Made by a program: the position numbers and the translations under genes
Notes under the pieces: model-generated
Told to the model about the DNA's origin: nothing
What the model saw: only the letters and a program-made list of their open reading frames with translations
Database searches by the model: none
Assembly (NCBI GenBank): GCA_002338895.1
Contig: DDJH01000044.1
Coordinates: forward strand, 11,999 to 18,316
Direction of reading: 5' to 3'
Length of the DNA: 6,318 bases
DNA from: Lentisphaeria bacterium UBA1829
GTDB lineage: Bacteria > Verrucomicrobiota > Lentisphaeria > Victivallales > UBA1829
In this document: piece by piece, positions 1 through 6,055 of the stretch
Numbering within the stretch: the stretch's first letter is position 1
How the letters are laid out: every line of letters starts with the position of its first letter

Positions 1-2
1 CA

Positions 3-365
3 GCAGTCCGGATCGGAGCGCTCCTGCTGCTGATCGGACAGCTGGAGAACGGATGTCTGATCTTCCTGGAGCAGAACCGGGATTATCAGGCCGGAGGACG
101 GTGGATCCGGGACTATTTCCAGAAAGGAAAATCGCTGCGGATTCTGAATTACAATTCGTATGTGGTGTACTGGATTGACGGAACGATTGTCAATTTCTTT
201 TATGAGGGACCGTCGACCCGTCCGGAATACGCATCGGATTTCGACGTTGCCATTGTGGATCCGGAGGATGAACGAATTCTGAACGTATTCCGCTCCCGGA
301 AGGATGTGGAGGAGTTGAGGCATCCCTTTGAAAAGACAGTGACGGTGTTCCGGAAAAAACAATGA
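3..365 (+). CDS. C-terminal end of a probable integral-membrane (GT-C/PMT-like) glycosyltransferase, 5' truncated
   Basis: The reading frame is open from the left edge to a TGA at 363-365, so this is the last 120 residues of a gene that starts outside the window. It opens with a short hydrophobic run (AVRIGALLLLIG), probably the end of a last membrane helix. A soluble tail follows with GGRWIRDYFQKGKSLRILNYN and then VYWIDGTIVNFFYEG. That pattern (a 'G-x-W-I-R' helix, a strand ending in a hydrophobic residue plus N, then a Tyr-rich stretch) resembles the periplasmic tail of PMT/ArnT-like GT-C enzymes, which transfer a sugar from a polyprenyl-phosphate donor on the outer side of the membrane. 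The catalytic N-terminal part is not visible, so the family call rests on the tail and on the neighbours, which are glycosyltransferases and a flippase. Its stop overlaps the next start (ATGA), indicating one operon. A short internal GTG start at 162 is possible on paper but would discard conserved-looking sequence. Confidence 0.55.
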   Translation, partial: AVRIGALLLLIGQLENGCLIFLEQNRDYQAGGRWIRDYFQKGKSLRILNYNSYVVYWIDGTIVNFFYEGPSTRPEYASDFDVAIVDPEDERILNVFRSRKDVEELRHPFEKTVTVFRKKQ

Positions 366-1171
366 AAAAAGATTTGTCCAGTCAGCACACATTTGCCGTT
401 TGCGCATACAAGGAGAGCGCCTATCTCCGCGCCTGCCTGGAATCCCTGCGGAATCAGACGGTGAAAAGCCGGATTGTGCTGGCGACGTCCACTCCGTCGG
501 ATTTCCTCCGGAATCTGGCGGAGGAGTTCCGGATTGACTACCGGGTGAACCCGGAACAGGGAAGGGGGATCGCCGCCGACTGGAACTTCGCGCTCTCCTG
601 CGCGGAGACCGCGTACTGCACGATTGCGCATCAGGATGATCTTTATCTGCCGGATTATGCGGAGCGGGTGGTCCGGGCGCTTGCGCGGCATCAGGATTCC
701 CTGATTGCGTTTACGGATTATGCGGACAGGGTCATGCCGGAGGATGTCGTCCGCGGCGATCGCTTTTATCTCTGGATCAAACGGTTTCTGCTGCTGCCGT
801 TTTACGGGAAGCATGCGATCGGGAGCCGATTCTTCAAGAAGTGGAGTCTGCGGTTCGGGAACGCGATCTGCTGTCCGGCGGTGACGTACCACCTGAGCAA
901 TCTGCCGGGACTCCGGTTCGATGAAGAGTTCACGGTAAATCTGGACTGGGCCATGTGGCTGACTCTGGCGGCACGGCGGGGAACATTTGTGTATCTTCCG
1001 GAACGGCTGATGCAGCACCGGATCTCCGATGCGATGGAGACCTCCTCCGCGACCGCGGATCGACGCAGATACCGGGAGGATCAGAAAATCTTCGACGCCC
1101 TCTGGCCCCGTCCGATCGCCCGTCTCCTGATGCACTTTTACGCAAAGAACTATGAAGGAGACAGGCTTTGA
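362..1171 (+). CDS. Family 2 (GT-A fold) glycosyltransferase
   Basis: This 269-residue protein has no signal peptide and is probably a cytoplasmic enzyme that adds a sugar from a nucleotide-sugar donor to a growing surface glycan. An N-terminal strand with CAYKESAYLRACLESLRNQT (about 14-33) is the usual GT2 nucleotide-binding start. HQDDLY (90-95) sits where the metal-binding DxD motif is expected. GNAICCPAVTY (166-176) and NLDWAMWLTLA (193-203) match the acceptor-side region with the catalytic-base 'D-W-x-x-W' pattern. QHRISDAMETS (218-228) matches the common C-terminal 'H-R-x-S-x-x-x-T' motif. The length is normal for a single-domain GT2. The ATG overlaps the upstream stop by four bases and lacks a good Shine-Dalgarno sequence (only GGAAAA nearby), so translation is probably coupled. 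Donor and acceptor cannot be read from the sequence. Confidence 0.9.
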   Translation: MKKDLSSQHTFAVCAYKESAYLRACLESLRNQTVKSRIVLATSTPSDFLRNLAEEFRIDYRVNPEQGRGIAADWNFALSCAETAYCTIAHQDDLYLPDYAERVVRALARHQDSLIAFTDYADRVMPEDVVRGDRFYLWIKRFLLLPFYGKHAIGSRFFKKWSLRFGNAICCPAVTYHLSNLPGLRFDEEFTVNLDWAMWLTLAARRGTFVYLPERLMQHRISDAMETSSATADRRRYREDQKIFDALWPRPIARLLMHFYAKNYEGDRL

Positions 1172-1229
1172 TTTGTATTTACGGGAAACATGAGTATATT
1201 TCCCTGTTGCCTTTCAAAGAGAACTGCAC

Positions 1230-1233
1230 GGAG
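1230..1233 (+). promoter_or_regulatory. Ribosome binding site deciding the start of the DPM1-like glycosyltransferase
   Basis: GGAG ends 10 bases before the ATG at 1244 and 4 bases before the ATG at 1238. No comparable site precedes the further upstream in-frame ATG at 1190. This favours 1244 (or 1238) as the start. The exact choice is an inference from spacing. Confidence 0.45.
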
Positions 1234-1243
1234 AAAGATGGGT

Positions 1244-1993
1244 ATGACGATTCGGAAACAGAAAAAAATCTGTATCATTATTCCGTGTTACAATGAATCG
1301 GCAGCCATCCCGTCCGTTTTCCGCCAGCTGCAGGAGAACGTGCCGGGGGCCCGTTTCCTGTTTGTGAATGATGCGTCGTCCGATGGGACGGAAGAGGTGC
1401 TGCGGTCGCTCCCTGCGGAAAATGTCACCGTGCTCTCTCTGCCGGTGAACCTGGGAATCGGCGGCGCCGTGCAGACCGGTCTGATTTTCGCGGAGGAGAA
1501 CGGGTTCGATCTCGCCGTGAAATTCGACGGGGACGGGCAGCATCTGGCTTCCGAAATTCAGGATATCCTCGCTCCGGTCCTGGCCGGAGAGGCGGATCTG
1601 GTGGTCGGTTCCCGCTTCCTGAATCCGAAGTACGGCTTCAAATCCACCTTCATGCGCCGGATCGGAATCCGGGTGTTCCGGGTGCTCAGTCAGCTGCTGA
1701 CCGGGCATCGGATCACAGACAATACGTCGGGATTCCGGGCATACAGCAAACGGGCGCTGCGTTTTGCCGCCCGCTATTATCCCTCGTTCGACTATCCGGA
1801 ACCGGAGGAGGTGATCCTGTTCCTGCGGAACGGATATACGGTCAAGGAGGTTCCTGTTGCCATGGCGGAACGGGCGGGGGGAAAATCCTCCATCAACCAC
1901 TTCAAGGCGGTGTATTATATGATTAAAGTGACGTTTTCCGTGCTGATGGCCGCAATGCGTCCGAAAATCGAAGGAGAATGTGAGTTGTGCTGA
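1244..1993 (+). CDS. DPM1-like family 2 glycosyltransferase (probable polyprenyl-phosphate sugar synthase)
   Basis: The protein has 249 residues from this start, or 267 if the in-frame ATG at 1190 is used. Enzymes of this class move a sugar from a nucleotide donor to a polyprenyl phosphate at the cytoplasmic face of the membrane. Numbered from 1244, the motifs are IPCYNE (13-18), VNDASSDGT (41-49), NLGIGGAVQTG (69-79), the metal-binding DGDGQH (95-100), GSRF (122-125), TDNTSGFRAY (158-167), YPEPEE (184-189) and ERAGGKSSI (209-217). All are typical of the DPM1/undecaprenyl-phosphate transferase branch of GT2. No C-terminal pair of membrane helices is present, only a mildly hydrophobic end (YYMIKVTFSVLMAAM), so it may need a membrane partner. 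The next gene, a DUF2304 protein, overlaps it by 7 bases and is a frequent neighbour of such enzymes. I chose 1244 because residues encoded from 1190 (MSIFPCCLSKRTARRK) do not look like the family and lack a ribosome binding site. Confidence 0.9.
   Translation: MTIRKQKKICIIIPCYNESAAIPSVFRQLQENVPGARFLFVNDASSDGTEEVLRSLPAENVTVLSLPVNLGIGGAVQTGLIFAEENGFDLAVKFDGDGQHLASEIQDILAPVLAGEADLVVGSRFLNPKYGFKSTFMRRIGIRVFRVLSQLLTGHRITDNTSGFRAYSKRALRFAARYYPSFDYPEPEEVILFLRNGYTVKEVPVAMAERAGGKSSINHFKAVYYMIKVTFSVLMAAMRPKIEGECELC
1971..1976 (+). promoter_or_regulatory. Ribosome binding site for the DUF2304 gene, supporting a GTG start
   Basis: AAGGAG lies inside the 3' end of the preceding glycosyltransferase gene and ends 10 bases before the GTG at 1987. 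An in-frame ATG at 1978 is immediately followed by TGA and cannot be the start, so the GTG is the first usable codon. Confidence 0.6.
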
Positions 1994-2358
1994 CGACGAC
2001 TGTGCAATGGTATTCTCTGGCGGGAAGTCTGATTTTTCTGCTGATGGTTCTGGATTCCGTCCGGCGGCAGCGCCTTCGCGAGGCGTATGCCCTGATCTGG
2101 ATCTTCCTTGCAGTGGGCATGATCCTGATCTCGCTGTGGACGGATATTCTGAAGTTCATTTCCGACATTCTGGGAATTCTCTATCCGCCCGCGACGCTGT
2201 TTCTGCTGCTTCTGGTCGGGATCCTTCTGCTGCTGTTCCAGTATTCGATCGTGATTTCCATGCACCATGAGCGGATTCTCCGTCTGACCCAGGAAATCGC
2301 GCTGCTGAAGGAGAAGCTGAATCGCACGGAGAAGACGAACGAGCCGTCGGATCAATAA
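1987..2358 (+). CDS. DUF2304 family small membrane protein
   Basis: This 123-residue protein has three hydrophobic segments: about 10-25, 33-51, and a long one at 62-92 that may be a hairpin or one extended helix. Between the first two lies RRQRLREAYALIW (26-38), the charged loop plus 'E-Y-A-L-x-W' pattern that marks DUF2304. YPPATLFLL (67-75) matches the family's conserved entry into the third segment. A cytoplasmic tail follows (HHERILRLTQEIALLKEKLNR, from 93) with heptad-like leucines and isoleucines, probably a short coiled coil, then a polar end. The family has no known activity. Its members often sit beside polyprenyl-phosphate glycosyltransferases, as here, which suggests a membrane anchor or assembly partner for the upstream DPM1-like enzyme. 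The gene starts with GTG and overlaps that enzyme's gene by 7 bases, so the two are likely made together. Family assignment is fairly sure; the role is inferred. Confidence 0.85.
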   Translation: MLTTTVQWYSLAGSLIFLLMVLDSVRRQRLREAYALIWIFLAVGMILISLWTDILKFISDILGILYPPATLFLLLLVGILLLLFQYSIVISMHHERILRLTQEIALLKEKLNRTEKTNEPSDQ

Positions 2359-2369
2359 GGATTCCCCGG

Positions 2370-3668
2370 ATGAAGGGCTCGTATTTCCAGCTGTTCCTGA
2401 AGGGCTGTTCCTTTTCCGTGGTGGCTCTGGGGTGTATGGGCGTGCTGAATTATCTGATCCGCCGGTATCAGGTGTTCCATCTTTCCGAGTATGAGTACGG
2501 ATTGTTTTACAGTATTCTGGCTCTGGTGTCCCTGACAGGAAGTTTCGCGGAATTCGGACTGACGCAGGCCGGAACTGTGCTGATCGCGGAGGCATCTCTG
2601 CAGCCGGAAAGAAAGGAGCGCCTCAGTTCCTGTTTTTCCGGACTGCTGGGATTCAAGTTTACCACATCAATGGTTCTGTTCCTGATTCTTCTGGTGTTCA
2701 ATGTGCCGATCCGGGAGCATTATCTGAAAGGGGTGCCGTTCCTGTTCTATCTGACCGGAATCGCGCTTCTGCTGGCTCAGATGGCGGACAGCGCATTCAA
2801 AGCGCTCTGGAACGGAACGAAAAATTATTTTCTGCAGAATGCGATTTCCATTGTGCAGGCGGCGCTGCTGTTCGGTCTGGTGCTGTGTCTGACGGATCGT
2901 TATTCCGTGCAGGGGAGTCTGCTGGCGTTTCTGGCGGCGCCGGTGTTGATCTCCAGTTCCGCACTGCTGGCGGCACGGAAAAAACTGGGGATTCGGCTGC
3001 GGCTGCCGGAACGGGGAGGGCTGAAGCGCCTGCTCTGTCTGAGCGGACTGGTGGGAATCGGAACGACTCTGCTGAATATGACCTATCAGCTCAATGTCGC
3101 ATTGCTGACGCTCCTGAAAGGGGTGGAGGCTTCCGCCGATTATAATATTGCGCTTCCCATTATGCAGATCATGCAGCTCTCGATGGTGATTCCGTTCATC
3201 TTTCTTCCGATCGCGGTGCAGATGGTTCGGGAAAAGGAGTACAAGGCGATTGGACGGTATCAGCTTTCTGCAACGCTTGTGACTCTGGGAGCTGTTCCGG
3301 TCGCTTTTCTGGTGTTCCGGGAGATTTCGCCGTTTCTGGTCCGCCTTCTGTTTTCCGGGAAGTATGAGTTTGTCGCGCCGACGGTCACTGTCCTCTGCTC
3401 CGGTCAGCTTCTGTTCACATACGGAAGTTTCCTGATGCAGATCATGATCGCCATGGACGGCGCCCGGGTGACCGCTGTGATCGCCGCAGTCACGTTCCTG
3501 ATCAATGTGATTCTGAATTTTCTTCTGATCGGGCAATTCGGCATTCAGGGCGCGGCCTGGTCGACGTTTTTTGCCTATCTGTTTTTTGCCGCGGCCATGA
3601 ACCGGATGCTCCGTCTTCGAATCCGGAAGGAACAGCGGAACCCCATGGAAATGAGTGCCGGTTCCTGA
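2370..3668 (+). CDS. Wzx-like polysaccharide/oligosaccharide flippase (MOP superfamily)
   Basis: This 432-residue polytopic protein has the usual length for an O-antigen/polysaccharide flippase, which moves lipid-linked oligosaccharide from the inner to the outer face of the cytoplasmic membrane. About 12 to 13 hydrophobic segments are visible, near residues 13-30, 44-68, 93-111, 122-140, 157-174, 183-201, 221-248, 263-286, 300-316, 318-328, 339-361, 366-388 and 394-412. Family-like features include YEYGLFYSILALVSL with FAEFGLTQAG (41-68), matching the N-terminal 'G-x-x-x-x-x-x-x-G...D/E-x-G' region. Near the C-terminus, LLFSGKYEFVAP (326-337) and VILNFLLIGQFGIQGAAWST (380-399) match the standard MOP ending 'N-x-x-L-I-p-x-x-G-i-x-G-A-a-x-a-T'. 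AAGGA at 2357-2361 lies 8 bases before the ATG and overlaps the stop of the DUF2304 gene, so it belongs to the same operon. It appears to be the operon's last gene. The transported glycan is unknown. Confidence 0.92.
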   Translation: MKGSYFQLFLKGCSFSVVALGCMGVLNYLIRRYQVFHLSEYEYGLFYSILALVSLTGSFAEFGLTQAGTVLIAEASLQPERKERLSSCFSGLLGFKFTTSMVLFLILLVFNVPIREHYLKGVPFLFYLTGIALLLAQMADSAFKALWNGTKNYFLQNAISIVQAALLFGLVLCLTDRYSVQGSLLAFLAAPVLISSSALLAARKKLGIRLRLPERGGLKRLLCLSGLVGIGTTLLNMTYQLNVALLTLLKGVEASADYNIALPIMQIMQLSMVIPFIFLPIAVQMVREKEYKAIGRYQLSATLVTLGAVPVAFLVFREISPFLVRLLFSGKYEFVAPTVTVLCSGQLLFTYGSFLMQIMIAMDGARVTAVIAAVTFLINVILNFLLIGQFGIQGAAWSTFFAYLFFAAAMNRMLRLRIRKEQRNPMEMSAGS

Positions 3669-3678
3669 AAAAACGGAA

Positions 3679-3711
3679 CAATCCGGAATGAAATCTTCTG
3701 TTTTCCGGTTG
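3679..3711. repeat. Imperfect inverted repeat between the flippase operon and the alcohol dehydrogenase promoter
   Basis: CCGGAA (3683-3688) is complementary to TTCCGG (3703-3708), with a 14-base loop. The stem extends outward by CAA/TTG around one bulged T at 3682. The right arm abuts and partly covers the -35 box at 3709-3714. No T-run follows on the + strand, so it is not a normal intrinsic terminator. It could be a weak terminator, an operator, or chance, because CCGGA-type words are very common throughout this window. Confidence 0.35.
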
Positions 3712-3736
3712 AAATCTGAAAAATCTGCGTTATAAT
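3709..3736 (+). promoter_or_regulatory. Sigma70-type promoter of the alcohol dehydrogenase gene
   Basis: A -35 box TTGAAA (3709-3714) and a perfect -10 box TATAAT (3731-3736) are separated by 16 bases. Transcription would start near 3742-3744, giving a leader of about 65 bases before the ATG at 3809. This is the strongest promoter visible in the window and makes the alcohol dehydrogenase its own transcription unit. No clear terminator separates it from the flippase gene, so some read-through is possible. Confidence 0.8.
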
Positions 3737-3806
3737 CCCTTGAAAAAGGGAACCTGCGACAGCAGGGAACTGTCTATGACCGAATAACCTATTCACAAGG
3801 AGGTTC
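3737..3806 (+). promoter_or_regulatory. Structured leader of the alcohol dehydrogenase mRNA
   Basis: Two perfect 5-bp hairpins lie in tandem: CCCTT-GAAA-AAGGG (3737-3750, GNRA-type loop) and CCTGC-GACA-GCAGG (3753-3766). GGGAAC occurs twice as a direct repeat (3748-3753 and 3765-3770). The end of the ribosome binding site plus following bases, AGGTTC (3801-3806), is complementary to GAACCT at 3750-3755, and AGGTT is also complementary to AACCT at 3786-3790. The first pairing excludes the second hairpin. The first hairpin begins just before the likely transcription start, so it may be only partly in the RNA and might instead be a DNA site. No known riboswitch class is recognised, and such short stems can arise by chance. 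Confidence 0.35.
3797..3803 (+). promoter_or_regulatory. Strong ribosome binding site of the alcohol dehydrogenase gene
   Basis: AAGGAGG lies 5 bases before the ATG at 3809. It is the best Shine-Dalgarno sequence in the window and suggests high expression when not masked by the leader. Confidence 0.8.
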
Positions 3807-3808
3807 TT

Positions 3809-5023
3809 ATGTTTCAGAACAGTTTGGACATCAGCAAAGTAACAGAACTCCGACTGAAAACCCTCGTCTATTTCGGATGCGGCGCCATCGGAAAAATCGA
3901 CGAGATCGCCGGACAACTCGAGAAACGCGGAATCCAGAAGATTCTCGTGGTCACCGGACACGGCGCATACAAGAGAACCGGAGCGTGGGATCATGTGGTT
4001 CCCGCTCTTGCCAAACATAAAATCGAATTCGTGCTGTTCGACAAGGTGACGCCCAATCCGACAACCGCTCAGATCGACGAGGCCGTCTCGCTCGGAAAAA
4101 ATCTCGGCGCCCAGGCCGTCCTCTGCATCGGCGGCGGCAGTGCGATTGACGCGGGCAAGAGCGCGGCAGTCCTGCTCTCCAATCCTCAATACAATGCGGC
4201 CGATCTTTACGAATACCGTTTCACTCCGGAAAACGCGGTTCCGATTATCGCGATCAATCTGACTCATGGAACCGGAACCGAGGCGGACCGCGTCGCGGTT
4301 GCCACGATCCTTGAAAATCAGTACAAGCCGGCCATCGCCTACGACTGCATCTATCCGACCTGGTCCATCGACGATCCCGCCCTGATGACCGGTCTTTCCG
4401 AAAAGCAGACCCGGTTCGTCAGCATTGACGCGGTCAATCACTGCGTCGAAGCGGTGACCAGCATCATCGCAAGTCCGCTCTCCATCTCCCTCGGACGGGA
4501 GGCCGTGGCTCTTGTGGCGCAGTATCTTCCCGCCGTGCTGAAGGATCCGAAGGATCTGACCGCCCGGTTTTATCTGCTGTATGCGTCGCTGCTGGCGGGC
4601 GTTTCGTTCGACAACGGCATGCTGCACTACACCCATGCCCTGGAGCATCCGCTCAGCGCGGTCAAACCCGATCTGACGCACGGACTCGGGTTGTCCATGC
4701 TGCTCCCGGCGGTAATCCAGCAGATCTATCCGGATCGGCCGGTGGTGCTGGCGGATGTGCTCTCGCCGCTGGTGCCCGGACTCAAGGGCGTGCCGGAAGA
4801 GGCGGAGCTGGCGGCAAAAGGGGTCGAAAAGTGGCTCGTCAGCGTCGGCGCTCCCCAGAAGCTCGCGGATGAAGGATTCACGGAAGCGGATGTGGACAAG
4901 CTGGTCGAACTGGTGTTCACCACGCCGTCGCTCGGGTTCCTGCTCTCGCTGGCTCCGGACAAGGCGAACCGCGAGGCGGTTCGGAGAATTTACATGAACT
5001 CTCTGAAGCCGCTGAACGCATAA
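3809..5023 (+). CDS. Iron-containing (group III) alcohol dehydrogenase
   Basis: This 404-residue cytoplasmic enzyme of the Fe-ADH family interconverts an alcohol and an aldehyde or ketone using NAD(P)H. Length is normal. The N-terminal Rossmann-like half has FGCGAIGKI (22-30), KILVVTGHGAYKRTG (44-58), DKVTPNPTTAQIDEA (78-92), the nucleotide-binding GGGSAIDAGK (108-117) and HGTGTEAD (153-160). The helical C-terminal half carries the metal ligands: D207 and H211 in DAVNH, H276 in THALEH and H291 in THGLG; the conserved catalytic-region His is H280. In many NAD-specific members an Asp follows the 'VT' of strand 2. Here it is Gly (VVTG), which hints at NADP(H) use, as in YqhD/butanol dehydrogenase-like enzymes; this is inference. 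The usual GTGSE-V/A-T/S motif is varied to GTGTEAD. It has its own promoter, a strong ribosome binding site and a terminator, and it stands alone between two unrelated operons. The substrate is unknown; small aldehydes from fermentation or sugar breakdown are plausible. Confidence 0.93.
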   Translation: MFQNSLDISKVTELRLKTLVYFGCGAIGKIDEIAGQLEKRGIQKILVVTGHGAYKRTGAWDHVVPALAKHKIEFVLFDKVTPNPTTAQIDEAVSLGKNLGAQAVLCIGGGSAIDAGKSAAVLLSNPQYNAADLYEYRFTPENAVPIIAINLTHGTGTEADRVAVATILENQYKPAIAYDCIYPTWSIDDPALMTGLSEKQTRFVSIDAVNHCVEAVTSIIASPLSISLGREAVALVAQYLPAVLKDPKDLTARFYLLYASLLAGVSFDNGMLHYTHALEHPLSAVKPDLTHGLGLSMLLPAVIQQIYPDRPVVLADVLSPLVPGLKGVPEEAELAAKGVEKWLVSVGAPQKLADEGFTEADVDKLVELVFTTPSLGFLLSLAPDKANREAVRRIYMNSLKPLNA

Positions 5024-5044
5024 ACGCATCTCGAACAGATAAAG

Positions 5045-5083
5045 AAAAAGACGGTCGCCGATTTTCCGGACGGCCGTCTTTTT
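5045..5083. terminator. Bidirectional intrinsic terminator
   Basis: AAAAAGACGG (5045-5054) pairs perfectly with CCGTCTTTTT (5074-5083). The stem continues inward with T-G, C-G and G-C pairs, one bulged A (5070) and CCG/CGG, around the loop ATTTTC (5061-5066). On the + strand the run of seven T (5079-5085), followed by more T-rich sequence, ends the alcohol dehydrogenase transcript. On the - strand the A-rich left side (5041-5049) becomes a T-run and can end the regulator operon arriving from the right. Confidence 0.92.
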
Positions 5084-5104
5084 TTGTTTTGATTTTTTGT
5101 TGAA

Positions 5105-6055
5105 TTAAAAGGTCCGGAACTCCGCCGGGGGTACCGTCAGAATCTGCGGAACAAGAACTTCTCCGCTGAGCTGCCGGAGAAGAAGATCGGCGGCATGTTC
5201 CGCAATCTTCCGGAAGTTCTGGATGCAGAGAAAGATCGGACCGTAGGAGGAGCGGTCATCGGGCAGGGCCCGGTCGAAGGTCGCCGTGAGAAATCCCCGG
5301 GGAAGGAGCGGAAGAAGCGGACGGAAGTCGTTGACTCCGTTGGAGAAAACGGTCACGTTCCGGATTCCGTGTTCCTGAAGAAACGGCGGAAGGGTCTTTG
5401 CGGAGAACTCCTCCAGATGGGGAATGCGTCTGCGCTTCAGTTCCCGGAGGAGGCGTTCCTTCCGGTCGCGGGAGACGGTGTTGTGCTCATGGAAAAAGAG
5501 CACAGCGCCGTCCATGCCCGCGGATTCGGCAAGATCGCACAAGCCGCGCATCGCAACGGTGTTGTCGGTCGTGACCGTGGGAAGCGGATACTCCCGGAAC
5601 CAGCGGTCCAGATAGACGCGCGGACAGCGGATCGAATCCAGAATTGAACGGGTCTCCGGTGTCAGAAACGCATCGCCGGGCGTGAAGAGAATTGCTCCAT
5701 CGCAGATCTTCTGCGTGAGGATCTTCAGCCGGGCCGGATACAGTTCCTCCGCCTTCGGCGCGTAGGAGAGAATCATCAGCGTGTAGCCGTGTTCGGAAAA
5801 GATCTCGTTGAGGCAGACTGCTGCCTCCCGTTCCACCTGAAATTCCAGAGAGCCCATCAGAAGCGCAATGATCCGGGTTTTCCCGTCCGCGAGATTGCGG
5901 GCGTTGAGATTGGGAACGTAGCCGTGCTCCGCCGCGAGAGCGGCAATCCGCTCCCGCGTGGCGCTCCGGACCCGCGGATCGTTGCGCAGCGCCCGCGAGA
6001 CCGTCGAAGGGTTCAATCCCGCGAGCCGGGCCAGATCATGGATCGTCATGCTCAT
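5105..6055 (-). CDS. LacI-family transcriptional regulator
   Basis: This 316-residue protein is a DNA-binding regulator expected to act as a dimer or tetramer controlled by a sugar-like ligand. The N-terminal helix-turn-helix runs from about 4 to 23 (TIHDLARLAGLNPSTVSRAL), with the family's TVSRAL recognition helix. The rest of the headpiece follows, with RVRSATRERI (28-37) and the hinge YVPNLNARNLADGKT (46-60). The ligand domain begins at IIALLMG (62-68) and shows VYLDR (147-151), VTTDNTVAMRGL (161-172) and SRDRKERLLREL (195-206), matching LacI/GalR periplasmic-binding-protein folds. It ends in the typical LSGE...PAEFRTF. It is slightly short for the family (often 330-345), with the loss spread over the ligand domain. 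The start overlaps the stop of the upstream mannosidase-like gene by four bases (ATGA) and has no clear Shine-Dalgarno sequence, so it is probably translationally coupled; M3 at 6049 is an alternative start. It most likely regulates its own operon or related sugar genes. No operator was found in the window. Confidence 0.94.
   Translation of the reverse strand: MSMTIHDLARLAGLNPSTVSRALRNDPRVRSATRERIAALAAEHGYVPNLNARNLADGKTRIIALLMGSLEFQVEREAAVCLNEIFSEHGYTLMILSYAPKAEELYPARLKILTQKICDGAILFTPGDAFLTPETRSILDSIRCPRVYLDRWFREYPLPTVTTDNTVAMRGLCDLAESAGMDGAVLFFHEHNTVSRDRKERLLRELKRRRIPHLEEFSAKTLPPFLQEHGIRNVTVFSNGVNDFRPLLPLLPRGFLTATFDRALPDDRSSYGPIFLCIQNFRKIAEHAADLLLRQLSGEVLVPQILTVPPAEFRTF

Noticed and set aside
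200..1135. Long open frame on the - strand opposite the first GT2 gene
   Set aside because: It is rich in Arg, Pro, His and Gln with no domain pattern, and it lies antisense to a gene with clear GT2 motifs, so it is a composition shadow.
1190..1243. N-terminal extension of the DPM1-like glycosyltransferase from the ATG at 1190
   Set aside because: No ribosome binding site lies at a useful distance, and the extra residues (MSIFPCCLSKRTARRK...) do not resemble the start of GT2 proteins. The ATG at 1244 has GGAG at 10 bases. The longer start cannot be fully excluded.
2667..3536. Long open frame on the - strand opposite the flippase gene
   Set aside because: The composition (many His, Gln, Arg) is typical of the reverse complement of a hydrophobic membrane protein gene. 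No motif or ribosome binding site supports it.
3669..3708. Intrinsic terminator for the flippase operon
   Set aside because: A stem can be drawn (3679-3711) but there is no T-run after it on the + strand, and it runs into the next promoter.
3575..5029. Long (484-codon) open frame on the - strand opposite the alcohol dehydrogenase
   Set aside because: It is antisense to a well-supported Fe-ADH gene, has no recognisable motifs and an Arg/Gln/Gly-biased composition, and covers that gene's promoter and leader. It is explained by codon bias of the true gene.
5195..5647. Open frame of 150 codons on the + strand inside the LacI-family gene
   Set aside because: It is antisense to a clear LacI-family protein, has no domain pattern and is followed by no linked gene.
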